The notes: generated from the sequence alone by a model not told the origin. 64,000 nt of DNA from Acinetobacter vivianii (GCF_014635885.1 NZ_BMDR01000002.1:186001-250000); one strand, 5' to 3'. Numbered from the stretch's first letter, positions 45,992 through 56,004 are shown. Made by a program: numbers and translations.

Positions 45992-46023
45992 AATAAAAAA
46001 CGAGTGACTGGCACCCGTTTTTT
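45992..46023 (-). terminator. Terminator of the PepSY-flavoreductase gene
   Basis: AAAAAACGAGTG-ACTGG-CACCCGTTTTTT hairpin with one mismatch, 15 bases past the stop. Confidence 0.7.
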
Positions 46024-46037
46024 AGAAAAGAATAACG

Positions 46038-48581
46038 TTAGTAAACGTCGCGGCGATAACGACCTGCTTGTCGTAATTCATCCAGCGTTGCTTCACCGAG
46101 AATATCCGTTAAAGCTTGGTCTACACCTGAGGCCATACCTTCAATACTACCGCAGACATAAATCACGGCACCTTGCTGAACCCACTTCAGCAGTTCCTCT
46201 GCATTGTTACGTAAAACATCCTGTACATAGATACGCTGTTGCTGATCTCTTGAAAAAGCGAGATCAAGTCGTTGCAATGTGCCCATGTTTTTCCACGCTT
46301 CAATCGTTTCCTGATAGAAGAAATCATGTTCGCGTTGGCGTTCACCAAAAATGAGCCAGTTGGCCGTGTAATTTTGTCGGTTACGCTGCTGTAAAAGGCT
46401 CATTAAACCTGCGATACCAGTACCATTACCAATACAGATAATTGGACGGTTATCATCGATTAAATGGAACGACTCATTGGTGCGGATACGTAATGCAATC
46501 GGTTGTTTAAGTGGCGCATGTTCAGTTAACCAGCCAGAACCTAAACCGAGCTGATTATTTTCATCACGGTTTTGACGTACCACCAGTCTTAATAGCTGTT
46601 GGGCAGGAATACTGGCAATTGAATATTCACGCGTTGGTAATGTTGGAAGCTGAGCTAATAATTCTTGTACAGTATTGAAAGGTTTAACTTCAACACGTAG
46701 ATTTTTATCCCAAAGTGCCTGTTCAATAGTCTGATTGAGAGATTGCACAACAGTTTGTGCTGCAATTTGGTGTTTAATCAAAAAGTTTTGGATCTCTGTT
46801 TGACTATTTGCTGGCTGAATCTCGGCAATATCTCCCGCATGCCACGTCATATCCGAAGCTGTGGTCAGTTCAATATTGTAAGCCGCTTGGCCTACACTAT
46901 TTGGGTTGAGTAAAGTGCGTTCGCTTAATGTCCATTGATCAAAGACTTTTTCAATATTCATGGCATGTAATTCATGCTTGGTTACGACTGAAAGTGCTTC
47001 ATTCCAGCGCTGAATATCATTGGCATTGGCGTTATCTACCTCGATGAGATCGAAGAACGGTTGTGCCTTAGATTGTTTTAACCATGCATCAACTGCATAG
47101 CCAAAGCTGCAATAACTTTCTGTATATTCTTTTGAGCCAAGCGCAAGCACTGCATATTGCATGTGACTTAAATCAAGATTTTGCTGCATCAGCTTTTTGC
47201 TAAAACTTGAGGCGAGGTCTGGTGCATCACCAGTACCATAGGTACTGATCACGAATAAAACCTGTGGTGCCTGTAGTAGATCTTGTTCAGTAAGCTGTTG
47301 AATCGGTTTTACGGTGGTTGGCTGTTGTGCTTCTTGTAAGCTTGTCGCTGTACGCCACGCCAGTTGCTCTGCGACACCTGTCTGAGACGCGTAAGTAATC
47401 AGCCAAGGTTGTGCATTTGGATCAACCTGTTGAGTACCAAGTGATTGACGGGCGGCTTGAGTGAGTTTCTTTTGTTTGCGACGCTTTAAGTACAACATCC
47501 ATCCAGTTACGAAAAACAGTGGCATGGTCAGTGATGCTAGCATCGCAATGAATTGATAAGTCGATCCAAAGAAACTACCACGGTGTACAGGAAGCATGCT
47601 GCTCATGATTTTTTCATTGAGCTTTTTGTCTTCATACAGTTCAAATTTTTCAAACTGCTTATCTTGGTAATTATAGACGGCCTGATTTCGTGCGCGCTCG
47701 TGTTGCGGGATGATATCCACAAAAGACACTTCAACTTTTGCATCATCACGCTTTGGAATATTTAAGGTCAACGTTGAATATTCACGACCAATTTGAGCAT
47801 TCACACCTGTCCAAGTCTGGGTCAGGATGGTATTGACCTGCTGGGTCGATAAACCTTCTTCTTTATGCTTTCTATTTCTAGGTTCATTGTGCTGTTGGTT
47901 ACGTTGTGGTTGTTCGACGCCCATGACTTTGAACATACCCGCACGCCACCAGTCATACGACCAATATAAGCCTGTGCAGGCAAACAGTAGATAGAAGATA
48001 ACCACCCATGTACCGACAACGGCATGTAAATCCCAGATAAAATTACGGCCTTTTAACTTGGATTTGATAAAGAACCATTGTTTAAAAGTATGTTTCTTTG
48101 GAAAGCGTAAATAGAGACCACTCAATACAAAGAAAATCAGCATCAGGGTAGAAGCGCCCGTAATTTGTGCACCAAACTCACCTGCAGTTAAATTTCGGTG
48201 TAAACGTTGGATAAATTGCAACGTATCACGACCTTTAATCTCGGGTAAGACTTCCGCTGTATATGGGTTGACCATCATGTTATAGCCGCGACGCGCACCT
48301 TCTTTTTTGATATTCACGGTGGAAGAGGCGGCGGGATCAGAAGCGATTGTAATACTGTTGATTTCGATTTCTGGTTGTTGTTGGTTGAAATGTTGATAAA
48401 GCTGGGCAGGTGTTAATTTGGGGGATTGAGCCACTTCAACAACATAGCTGTCCTGATTAATCCATTTGAGAATTTGTGGTTCATAAGAGTAAATCGCCCC
48501 CGTTACGCCCATTAAAGAGAGTATAAGCCCCGCGGTGATCCCTAAAAACCAGTGAATCTGGAAGAAAACTTTTTTAAACAT
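46038..48581 (-). CDS. PepSY membrane / flavodoxin / NADPH-reductase fusion
   Basis: 847 residues. The N-terminal half is a PepSY-associated membrane protein with TM segments at about 10-33, 140-160, 187-210 and 345-368 and conserved His in its helices. After a basic linker, a flavodoxin domain (about 393-535, YASQTGVAEQ binding FMN) follows. Then come an FAD-binding domain with YSIAS and a NADPH domain (GNGTGIAGLMS, VYVCGS near the end), as in sulfite reductase CysJ. It should move electrons from NADPH through FAD and FMN to heme or metal on the outer side, plausibly reducing ferric siderophores. A Fur-like site upstream supports iron control. The ATG at 48581 has no clear ribosome site. Confidence 0.88.
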   Translation of the reverse strand: MFKKVFFQIHWFLGITAGLILSLMGVTGAIYSYEPQILKWINQDSYVVEVAQSPKLTPAQLYQHFNQQQPEIEINSITIASDPAASSTVNIKKEGARRGYNMMVNPYTAEVLPEIKGRDTLQFIQRLHRNLTAGEFGAQITGASTLMLIFFVLSGLYLRFPKKHTFKQWFFIKSKLKGRNFIWDLHAVVGTWVVIFYLLFACTGLYWSYDWWRAGMFKVMGVEQPQRNQQHNEPRNRKHKEEGLSTQQVNTILTQTWTGVNAQIGREYSTLTLNIPKRDDAKVEVSFVDIIPQHERARNQAVYNYQDKQFEKFELYEDKKLNEKIMSSMLPVHRGSFFGSTYQFIAMLASLTMPLFFVTGWMLYLKRRKQKKLTQAARQSLGTQQVDPNAQPWLITYASQTGVAEQLAWRTATSLQEAQQPTTVKPIQQLTEQDLLQAPQVLFVISTYGTGDAPDLASSFSKKLMQQNLDLSHMQYAVLALGSKEYTESYCSFGYAVDAWLKQSKAQPFFDLIEVDNANANDIQRWNEALSVVTKHELHAMNIEKVFDQWTLSERTLLNPNSVGQAAYNIELTTASDMTWHAGDIAEIQPANSQTEIQNFLIKHQIAAQTVVQSLNQTIEQALWDKNLRVEVKPFNTVQELLAQLPTLPTREYSIASIPAQQLLRLVVRQNRDENNQLGLGSGWLTEHAPLKQPIALRIRTNESFHLIDDNRPIICIGNGTGIAGLMSLLQQRNRQNYTANWLIFGERQREHDFFYQETIEAWKNMGTLQRLDLAFSRDQQQRIYVQDVLRNNAEELLKWVQQGAVIYVCGSIEGMASGVDQALTDILGEATLDELRQAGRYRRDVY

Positions 48582-48667
48582 GGTCAAAAAATGTAAATAG
48601 AGTGGAATTCATGTAAAAAATTATAACTCAAGAATAAGAATACATTGTGGATTTTGCAGGTAATATT

Positions 48668-48686
48668 GATTTTGATTCTCATTTAT
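48668..48686 (-). promoter_or_regulatory. Fur-box-like site of the PepSY-flavoreductase gene
   Basis: On the minus strand ATAAATGAGAATCAAAATC matches 13 of 19 positions of the consensus GATAATGATAATCATTATC, 87 bases before the start codon. Confidence 0.55.
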
Positions 48687-48700
48687 TTTACGGGTAATAA

Positions 48701-48727
48701 AAAAACCTCTCATTGCGAGAGGTTTTT
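48701..48727 (-). terminator. Terminator of the YcxB-like gene
   Basis: AAAAACCTCTC / GAGAGGTTTTT, a perfect 11-bp stem with a 5-base loop, 14 bases past the stop. Confidence 0.88.
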
Positions 48728-48740
48728 GTTCATCCGTGTC

Positions 48741-49325
48741 TTAAATCGATTTAGGCGCGCCTACAGTTTCATTTAAGTGCTTACGAACGGTATTGAAAGA
48801 AAAGTTCTTTGAATCCATACGTTTTGGCAAAATATAAGCACCTTGCTGTTCTTCACCTTTTGGTGTTTTTACCTTGAAATTTACAAGGATAAAGTCTGGT
48901 GAGCTATACCATTCATAAATATCTTTCCAGCCAATTGTCGCTGTGCCTTCTTGCAGGCCAACTTTTTGACGCATCACGATACCATGCGGTTGTACACCTA
49001 AACGTAAACCTTTAATTTCCTGAACAGGGAATTCAGTCATTTTACGTTTGACGTACCACTCCAGACCAAATTTCTTGATCAAATAAAAAAGAACCACACT
49101 CACAATCACTACCCAGCAAATCACGGTAGAGTAGGTTGAGTAATATTTAATAAGTCCTGCTGCAACTAAAGAAAGCACAACAAGTGCAATCATAATCATC
49201 CATGCTTTGCGGCTGAATTTGTTGGTACTACGCCAAATCATAAGTTGAGCTTGACGTTGTTCAGCTTCAGAAACTTCGTAAGGAACAGGTTGTAGCGTAT
49301 AGGCGTATAGCGTTTTGGCGGTCAT
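48741..49325 (-). CDS. YcxB-like membrane protein
   Basis: 194 residues with two membrane segments (about 42-60 and 65-84) and a C-terminal YcxB-like PH-type domain: GLRLGVQPHGIVMRQKVGLQEGTATIGWKDIYEWYSSPDFILVNF. Function is unknown. It is 78 bases downstream of the FUSC gene on the same strand and may share its transcript; a terminator follows. Confidence 0.8.
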   Translation of the reverse strand: MTAKTLYAYTLQPVPYEVSEAEQRQAQLMIWRSTNKFSRKAWMIMIALVVLSLVAAGLIKYYSTYSTVICWVVIVSVVLFYLIKKFGLEWYVKRKMTEFPVQEIKGLRLGVQPHGIVMRQKVGLQEGTATIGWKDIYEWYSSPDFILVNFKVKTPKGEEQQGAYILPKRMDSKNFSFNTVRKHLNETVGAPKSI

Positions 49326-49403
49326 AGTGTAAAAAATGAGTTTAGAACTAGGTTAAGTTTAACACCTATTGGCATGCAAAGATATTATGCCAATGGCGAA
49401 TGA

Positions 49404-51578
49404 TTAGAGCGATGCGTACTCTGTGCCGTCTTCATTTGGTTCATGACTCAGGCTTTGTTTCAGCATACTTAAACGGGTCAGTACACCTAGCATCAATGAC
49501 AGTTGCTGCAAGATAATTAATGAGTTTTGATCATTTTCTTCATTGCGGCTTAGACGGTCACGAATGGTTTGCATCATATTTTGTGCTGATAAATCAGGGA
49601 CTTCATCTCTGAGTAATGCACCTTGAATATCATCCAGTGCCTGATCAAGTAGGGATAATACTTCCTGATCCTGAATTTTTTCACGGTGTGCCCCTAATGC
49701 CGCGATATAACTTAAAAAAGTATGGCTGAGACATAGAAACTCGAAGGCCAGACTTTTTTGGTTGACATCAATATTCGGTTCGGTGGCAATGGTTGAAATC
49801 AGCGAAGCCACTTCTGCATCAGTATTGTGGGCAGCGCGTCGGACAACACGATAATTCAAGGCATTATTACGGCCATGATGATATTGCTCGACCACTTCTG
49901 CAAGATATTTGCATTGCGCCTGTAATGAACGTCGGATCGAGCGGGGCAGTCTGCGGAATTTCCAGTCTGGCCAGATAAAACTGACACCAAACCAAGCCAG
50001 AGCACAACCAATCACCGTATCAATCAAGCGTGGAAAACCAGCTGCAAAGGCTGAGCCATCCAGATTAAAGTTGATTAAGGCTAAAATGGTAATAAAGGCA
50101 GTGGCTTGTGCATACTGTTTACTGCGCAATTCTAAAAATAGCACACCGCTCAGCACCAGCATGACCAGTTGTCCTTCAATCGAAGGGATAAAATAGATAA
50201 TCGCAAGACCGACAATAATGCCGACCAAGGTGCCGACAATTCGCAAATACAAACGGCGTTTGGTGGCGTTAAAGTTGGGTTGGCAAACAAACAGTGCGGT
50301 TAACAGAATCCAGTAGCCATAGGCGATATCCGTCATCTGGATAAAGAGATAGCCGATAAACAGGACAATCGATAAACGGACAGCATGGCGGAATAACACT
50401 GACTCAGGTGACAGATGTTGTTTCACACGCACAATAATGTCATTCCAGCCTTTGAGATCATCGTCTTTGAGCTGGCTTTCCGCATGCTGTGCATTGATTT
50501 TTTGCAGATTTCGTTCGGTTTCCAGATTCTGTAATTGTGCATCAATTGATTTCAGGTTCTGATATAGCGCAAACAATGCATTAATCCGCACCTGATCATA
50601 ATGTCCATCTTCGCGCAGTTTTTCCAACGACATCCTTAAATTTTCAAAACTATGCTTGAAGCGTTTGTTATGCACATAACGGGTACGACTGAGGATCGAC
50701 TGAGACAAATCCTGACAGGCCTTACCTTGAATCGACAGGATGCGCTGGAAACGGAACAGAATATCGCTGTGCTGGAAGACTTTCGCTAGTTTCTGATAAT
50801 CAATATGTGCAGAATCTGCACGCTCATGAATATCTTGAGCTACAAAATAATATTGCAGGCTACGCCGTGTGTCCTTTTGACCACGGTCACCTTTGAGACG
50901 AGTTAACAGTGACATACGCAGATCATTAAAGATCGCCACCAGCTTGCCATTCTCCATGGCAATATCAATCATACTTTGTTGATAACTGGATGGGGTCATA
51001 TCCACATCAAACAGGTTGGACTTGGCAAATAAGAAACTCCCCAGCGCAGAATAGGAAGCCGAAAGCTGATCCCGAACTTTCCGCACAGGGAAAAGTAGGA
51101 AGCTGATGGTGGAGAGTAAGCCATACCAAGCCGCACCTGCGACTAAAAGGGCGGGTTGAACATACCATTGCTCAAATAAATGCACCCCCAACATGGTATA
51201 GACGGAAGTGACCAGACAGCCGTAAGCAATCGTGGCATAACGTCGTCCGAGTGAACCGAGTAAGATCCAGCCGATACATGAGGCAATTAGTCCGATTGCA
51301 AAAGCAACAGGATAGGGGAATAACAGTTGAACCGATGCAGCAGTGATAAAAAATCCGATATAGGTATAAATCAGATTCATGATGCGCACAGAAAAGCGGT
51401 CATCAATATCACTAATCGCTGCAGCAACGACACCTAATGTTAAGGGAATCGTTGCAAGTTGATAATCTAATAAATAAGGAACAAAAGCTGTCCCTGTAAA
51501 GGCAATTAACATACGCACGTTATACATAAACGTGGTGTTATAGGTTGTTTGTTTTAAACGTCCGAACCAAGGATTCAA
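49404..51578 (-). CDS. yccS: FUSC-family inner membrane protein (YccS-like)
   Basis: 724 residues with the FUSC layout: about six membrane segments in the N-terminal part (20-180), a large cytoplasmic helical region (about 190-395), a second block of membrane segments (about 400-530) with WPDWKFRRLP after it, and a cytoplasmic tail. The family includes YccS, YhfK and the AaeB aromatic acid exporters; the substrate here is unknown. Translation appears to begin at a TTG (51578), with AAGGA 6 bases upstream, and the next methionine is only at residue 18. It diverges from an MFS exporter gene. Confidence 0.85.
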   Translation of the reverse strand: MNPWFGRLKQTTYNTTFMYNVRMLIAFTGTAFVPYLLDYQLATIPLTLGVVAAAISDIDDRFSVRIMNLIYTYIGFFITAASVQLLFPYPVAFAIGLIASCIGWILLGSLGRRYATIAYGCLVTSVYTMLGVHLFEQWYVQPALLVAGAAWYGLLSTISFLLFPVRKVRDQLSASYSALGSFLFAKSNLFDVDMTPSSYQQSMIDIAMENGKLVAIFNDLRMSLLTRLKGDRGQKDTRRSLQYYFVAQDIHERADSAHIDYQKLAKVFQHSDILFRFQRILSIQGKACQDLSQSILSRTRYVHNKRFKHSFENLRMSLEKLREDGHYDQVRINALFALYQNLKSIDAQLQNLETERNLQKINAQHAESQLKDDDLKGWNDIIVRVKQHLSPESVLFRHAVRLSIVLFIGYLFIQMTDIAYGYWILLTALFVCQPNFNATKRRLYLRIVGTLVGIIVGLAIIYFIPSIEGQLVMLVLSGVLFLELRSKQYAQATAFITILALINFNLDGSAFAAGFPRLIDTVIGCALAWFGVSFIWPDWKFRRLPRSIRRSLQAQCKYLAEVVEQYHHGRNNALNYRVVRRAAHNTDAEVASLISTIATEPNIDVNQKSLAFEFLCLSHTFLSYIAALGAHREKIQDQEVLSLLDQALDDIQGALLRDEVPDLSAQNMMQTIRDRLSRNEENDQNSLIILQQLSLMLGVLTRLSMLKQSLSHEPNEDGTEYASL

Positions 51579-51721
51579 GGGTTGTCCTTCTTGTATTCTA
51601 CAATTGAATTTTCATCGTGACTGTTCACAGGGATAAAGTGTTCGCAGACGTTAATATTATGCACAAATCTGGTGGGGATGCTAAGCTTAGAATATTCCAA
51701 AATTTGTTAAAGTGGGGCAGT

Positions 51722-52936
51722 ATGCAGGCCGAGCAAACCAATCAACGTCAATATTCAACAGCATGGATTATGTTGCTTGCTTTGTTAACTGCGTTAGGGC
51801 CGTTATCCATTGATATGTATTTACCTGCTTTGCCTCAAATGGCAGATGAATTCGGGGTAAGTACACAAATGGTTGCCAATACCTTGCCTGCCTATTTCTT
51901 GGGTTTGGCAATTGGTCAGTTGATTTATGGTCCTGTCAGTGACCGGATTGGACGTAAAATCCCTCTTTATTTTGGCTTGGCGCTTTATGCCATCGCCAGT
52001 CTGGCTTGTGTGTTTGCAACCAATGAATGGGCCCTGATCGCAGCCCGTATTTTTCAGGCTTTAGGTGGCTGTGTAGGCGTCGTGATGGCACGCGCTGCAA
52101 TCCGTGACCGTCTGGACATGCAAGGATCTGCACAAGCATTTTCCAGTATGATGATTGTGATGGGATTAGCCCCAATTCTTGCACCGATGTTTGGGGCGTG
52201 GATTCTGAATTTTTTCCCGTGGCAAGCAATCTTTATTAGCTTGGCCATTATTGGCGTAATTTGCTGGTTCTGTGTGCATTTCTTCTTTAAAGAATCTTTG
52301 CCCGTTGAGCGCCGTTTAAAATTATCGGTCTATCAAGTCACAACATTATATGGGGCGATCTTAAAGGATGAGAGTTTCCGTGTGCCGATGTTTGCGGGAT
52401 GTTTAACAGGCGCTGCCTTATTCTGTTATATCAGCTCTGCTTCAGCTGTTTTCATGGGGCAGTATGGTTTATCTCAGCAAAATTTCTCTTATGCTTTTGC
52501 CTTAAATGCAGCAGGCATCATGTTGATGTCTTCTATTAATAAACACTTGAATACCCGTATGGGCATTTTTCAGCGTTTAAAGCTGGGTGGTGCGATTCAG
52601 TGTTTTGGCGCGTTGATTGTGCTAGGGGCGGGCTTTATGGTGCATGCGCCATTATGGTTACTTATGTCTGGCTTGTTCTTGGTGGTGTCTGGCATCGGTT
52701 TAACGGGGCCGAATGCGATGGCTTTGGCAATGTCTCAACAAGGCGCGCGTGCAGGCACAGCCAGTGCGATTATGGGCAGTATGCAATTTGCTTGCGGTCT
52801 ATTGGCAGGGATTATCCTGAATTTCCTGCTCTGGAAAGCGTCCCTGAATATGGGCATCATGATGCTGTTATTTACCAGCGCAGGTTTCTTGGCGATTTTA
52901 AAAGTGGGTAAGTTGCAAAGCAGTCGTTCTAGCTAA
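51722..52936 (+). CDS. Bcr/CflA-type MFS drug exporter
   Basis: 404 residues with 12 membrane segments. Signatures: LGPLSIDMYLPALPQMADEF in helix 1 (D-M-YLP is diagnostic of the Bcr/CflA group), the MFS motif A GPVSDRIGRKIPLYFGL, and RAAIRDRLDM. Such pumps export drugs such as bicyclomycin, sulfonamides or chloramphenicol, and cysteine or dipeptides in some cases. I start at 51722 with GGGG 4 bases upstream; longer frames add a hydrophilic 35-residue leader not seen in the family. Specificity cannot be read. Confidence 0.88.
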   Translation: MQAEQTNQRQYSTAWIMLLALLTALGPLSIDMYLPALPQMADEFGVSTQMVANTLPAYFLGLAIGQLIYGPVSDRIGRKIPLYFGLALYAIASLACVFATNEWALIAARIFQALGGCVGVVMARAAIRDRLDMQGSAQAFSSMMIVMGLAPILAPMFGAWILNFFPWQAIFISLAIIGVICWFCVHFFFKESLPVERRLKLSVYQVTTLYGAILKDESFRVPMFAGCLTGAALFCYISSASAVFMGQYGLSQQNFSYAFALNAAGIMLMSSINKHLNTRMGIFQRLKLGGAIQCFGALIVLGAGFMVHAPLWLLMSGLFLVVSGIGLTGPNAMALAMSQQGARAGTASAIMGSMQFACGLLAGIILNFLLWKASLNMGIMMLLFTSAGFLAILKVGKLQSSRSS

Positions 52937-52962
52937 AGAACTACTGCTGCATTTCTAGTGGT

Positions 52963-53667
52963 TTAATCTAAAAAGACGGTGAAGTTTTCAACAGGCTCGC
53001 GTGGCGTAATGAAAGTATTCACAATATGGTCAGGATCGGCATAACCCAAAGCAATTGTGCATACCAGTTCTTCGTCTTCTGGTGCACCTAAAATATCTAA
53101 AACGATGGGATGGAAATGATTCCATGCTGCTTGTGGGCAAGTATCCAGACCACGCGCCTTGGCAGCCACCATGACATTTTGGAGCATCATGGAAATATCC
53201 ATTTTGGAACCAATACCCATTATTTTATTCACGGTAAAATACAAGGCAACAGGCGCATCAAATAGCTGAAAGTTACGCAATTGCTGCGCTGCCATTTTTT
53301 CTTTTTCGCCTTTCTGGATGCCGAGCAAGCCATAAAGTCCCCAGCCATTGGCACGACGACGATCAATAAACGGTGAAATCCAGGTTTCAGGATAGTAGGC
53401 AAAAGTTTCCTGATATTGGGCAGCCAGTTCAGGTTTTTGTAAAAGTTCGATTTGTGCTGCACAAACACGGTCAATCATTTCAGCGCGTTTTTGCCCTGTC
53501 ACCACATAGACTTTCCATGGCTGAACATTGGTGCCAGAAGGGGCACGACTGGCAACCGTCAAGATATCTTTAATGATTTGGGGATCAATAGGGGTATCTA
53601 AAAACGCACGTACCGAGTGACGAGATGTAATGGCCTCGTCCACAAGGCGGACTTGTTCCGTGTTCAT
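52963..53667 (-). CDS. Nitroreductase-family flavoprotein
   Basis: 234 residues. The FMN-binding N-terminus ITSRHSVRAFLDTPID and SRAPSGTNVQPWKVYVVTG and the C-terminal CTIALGYAD are characteristic of the nitroreductase fold. These are homodimeric FMN enzymes reducing nitroaromatics, quinones or other electron acceptors with NAD(P)H; the physiological substrate is unknown. AGGAG is 6 bases before the ATG. It converges on the MFS gene with 26 bases between the stops and no obvious terminator. Confidence 0.9.
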   Translation of the reverse strand: MNTEQVRLVDEAITSRHSVRAFLDTPIDPQIIKDILTVASRAPSGTNVQPWKVYVVTGQKRAEMIDRVCAAQIELLQKPELAAQYQETFAYYPETWISPFIDRRRANGWGLYGLLGIQKGEKEKMAAQQLRNFQLFDAPVALYFTVNKIMGIGSKMDISMMLQNVMVAAKARGLDTCPQAAWNHFHPIVLDILGAPEDEELVCTIALGYADPDHIVNTFITPREPVENFTVFLD

Positions 53668-54092
53668 GAAAACTCCTCAACATTTTGATTTTCTAATGTC
53701 TGGAGACTATAAATCAATAAATGTTTTTTGTTGCCAGTTTTTCAAGTATAAATATAGGTTTGAGTAAAAAATATGCAAATAAATTAGTGGATTAACACTA
53801 ATTGTTGTGAGTTTTCTATCTTTTGTCTGATTTGTGTGAAAAATAATTCTATTGGTAACATAATGAAATCGAAATAATATTTATGCATACTCAATGAAAT
53901 CAATAAAACTCTTTAAATAAAAAGTACACACAATATTCGAAATTTATGCATAATACGCCCTTTTTAAAATTGATTAGGCTTTCCTTGCTGATCCGGCGAG
54001 GGGGAATTTTCTATTTAAAAGACAGCTTGAGTTTATCCAGTTCAATGTCTGTGGGAATTGTTGAAATATACACTATATACAAGGAGCTTCTC
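53668..54092. other. AT-rich upstream region of the porin remnant
   Basis: 425 bases between the nitroreductase start and the porin-like start. A reading frame runs from 53946 into the porin-like gene, but its first 49 residues look random. The region is AT-rich, and I find no convincing promoter or second gene in it. Confidence 0.5.
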
Positions 54093-54570
54093 ATGAGTTT
54101 ATCTCTCATCCGTAAGCCGTTCGTAATGCAAGGTCTGGCAATTACTGTTGCAACCTTAATGATGAACAGTACACATGCTGCTTCAGAGCAAGAACAGATT
54201 CAGCAACTTCGTGATGAAGTGAAGGAATTAAGCGCTTTATTACAGCAATATGTTCCCCAAACAAAACAACAAAATGATACCCTTCAAGTTGCCGTAGCTC
54301 CTGCTAGTACAGGGGTTACCACCAATAATCAAAATACTCCTGCTGTTGTCACGGCTAACACCCCTAAAAAATCTCCATTAGGTTTTAGCGCTGCATCTGG
54401 TGCAGAAGTAAAGCTTTATGGTTTCTTGCGTGGTAAAGCTTTGTATCAATCAAAAGGCGGCGATGGTATTTTTAACCGCATCAATAAGGTTGATCTGGAA
54501 GGCGCTGAAAAGAATAGCGACCGAGGGTAAAGATAATCGTGTAGGGGCAATGGCTTGCTATAACTTCTAA
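54093..54570 (+). pseudogene. Truncated DcaP-type outer membrane porin
   Basis: The intact frame (54093-54530) encodes only 145 residues: a signal peptide (MSLSLIRKPFVMQGLAITVATLMMNSTHA), a periplasmic coiled coil (EQEQIQQLRDEVKELSALLQQ), a linker and the first barrel strand (GAEVKLYGFLRGKALY). DcaP-like porins are about 430 residues. Directly after, the +1 frame reads DNRVGAMACYNF and stops at 54570, a typical last beta-strand ending in Phe. I infer an internal deletion of most of the barrel that also shifted the frame. AGGAG is 6 bases before the ATG, so the stub may still be translated. It lies upstream of gltS, where an intact porin would make sense. Confidence 0.72.
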
Positions 54571-54760
54571 GCCATCTATCCTGCAGATGAAAATCATCCG
54601 TGAAAATTGAATCACTATAATGTGTAAAAGGTTCTTATATCGGACTGTATACTTTTTATAAAGTTGATTGAGTTTTCACTCATTTTGAGAGTTACTATTT
54701 TAGCAGTTTTGAGGTGGGGACAAGCCATCGAAGGAACTGGTGAAATAAACGGAAGAAGAT

Positions 54761-55996
54761 ATGGAATTTACTTTTAATGGTTTTTATACCCTGATTTCAG
54801 CCGTTATCGTGTTGTTATTAGGGCGTTTGCTCGTTAATAAAATTGATTTTTTAAGACGCTATAACATTCCTGAGCCTGTTGCAGGTGGTCTTGTTGCTGC
54901 GGTAGTTTCGCTACTTGTGCACTCGCTTTGGGGCTATAGCATTGTCTTTAGTAGCGAGTTACAAACCAGTTTTATGTTGATCTTCTTTGCTTCTATTGGT
55001 TTAAGTGCCAATTTCATGAAGCTTAAAGAAGGCGGTATCGGGTTGGTGATCTTCCTGGTCTGTGTTGCATCATTTATCGTGGTTCAGAACGCTGTCGGTA
55101 TGAGTTTGGCAACGATGCTGGGTATCGATCCGCTGGTTGGTCTGATTGCAGGTTCAATCACGTTGACAGGTGGTCACGGTACAGCAGGTGCATGGGGTGA
55201 GATTCTTGAAACTCAACATGGGATTCAAGGTGCCTTAGCGTTAGGTATGGCGAGTGCAACGTTTGGTCTGATTATCGGTGGTATTATCGGTGGTCCATTG
55301 GCTAAATTGTTGATTAACCGTTATAGCCTTGCTCAAGCACAGACACCAGCAGAAATCAAAAACCGCGATACGCATTTAGATCAGCATCCTGACGAACTGG
55401 CGCCATTTGAAAATCCACATCAAGTCCGTTTAATCACTGCTGATAATGCCATTACCACTTTAGGTATGTTTGCTGCGTGTCTTGCATTTGCAGAGTTCAT
55501 GACTGGCTTTAGTAAGGGGACATGGTTCGAGTTACCAACTTTCGTTTGGGCACTCGGTGGCGGTGTTATTTTACGTAATATCTTAGAAAGCGTATTAAAG
55601 ATTGATATCTTTGATCGTGCGATTGATGTTTTTGGTAACGCGTCATTGTCACTTTATTTAGCAATGGCATTGCTTTCGCTTAAATTATGGCAGTTGGCAG
55701 ATCTTGCTGGGCCGCTCGTCGTAATTTTAGGTGCGCAAACCATTACTATGGCATTGTATGCAGCATTCGTGACCTTCCGTGTCATGGGTAAAAACTACGA
55801 CGCCGCTGTATTGGCAGCTGGTCACTGTGGTTTTGGTATGGGGGCAACACCAACAGCAGTTGCAAACATGCAGGCAATTACCAACATGTATGGACCATCT
55901 CATAAAGCGTTCCTGATTGTTCCGCTTTGTGGTGCGTTCTTCGTTGATTTAATTAACGCAACAGTAATTCAATTAATTTTGAAATTCTTTGCCTAA
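54761..55996 (+). CDS. gltS: Sodium/glutamate symporter
   Basis: 411 residues, about the length of E. coli GltS (401), with some ten membrane segments in two inverted halves. The two re-entrant loop motifs are visible: GSITLTGGHGTAGAWG near residue 130 and AAGHCGFGMGATPTAVANM near residue 355. It imports glutamate with sodium across the inner membrane. A site GGAAGAAG lies before the ATG. A short hairpin terminator follows. The neighbouring upstream porin remnant and downstream AgcS symporter suggest a former amino-acid/dicarboxylate uptake block. Confidence 0.94.
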   Translation: MEFTFNGFYTLISAVIVLLLGRLLVNKIDFLRRYNIPEPVAGGLVAAVVSLLVHSLWGYSIVFSSELQTSFMLIFFASIGLSANFMKLKEGGIGLVIFLVCVASFIVVQNAVGMSLATMLGIDPLVGLIAGSITLTGGHGTAGAWGEILETQHGIQGALALGMASATFGLIIGGIIGGPLAKLLINRYSLAQAQTPAEIKNRDTHLDQHPDELAPFENPHQVRLITADNAITTLGMFAACLAFAEFMTGFSKGTWFELPTFVWALGGGVILRNILESVLKIDIFDRAIDVFGNASLSLYLAMALLSLKLWQLADLAGPLVVILGAQTITMALYAAFVTFRVMGKNYDAAVLAAGHCGFGMGATPTAVANMQAITNMYGPSHKAFLIVPLCGAFFVDLINATVIQLILKFFA

Positions 55997-56004
55997 GTCG
56001 GATC

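Noticed and set aside
51617..51721. 35-residue N-terminal extension of the MFS exporter
   Set aside because: Hydrophilic and not a family feature; the ATG at 51722 has a ribosome site.
53946..54092. 49-residue N-terminal extension of the porin-like frame
   Set aside because: The start at 54093 has AGGAG at the right distance and begins a proper signal peptide; the extension shows no protein-like pattern.
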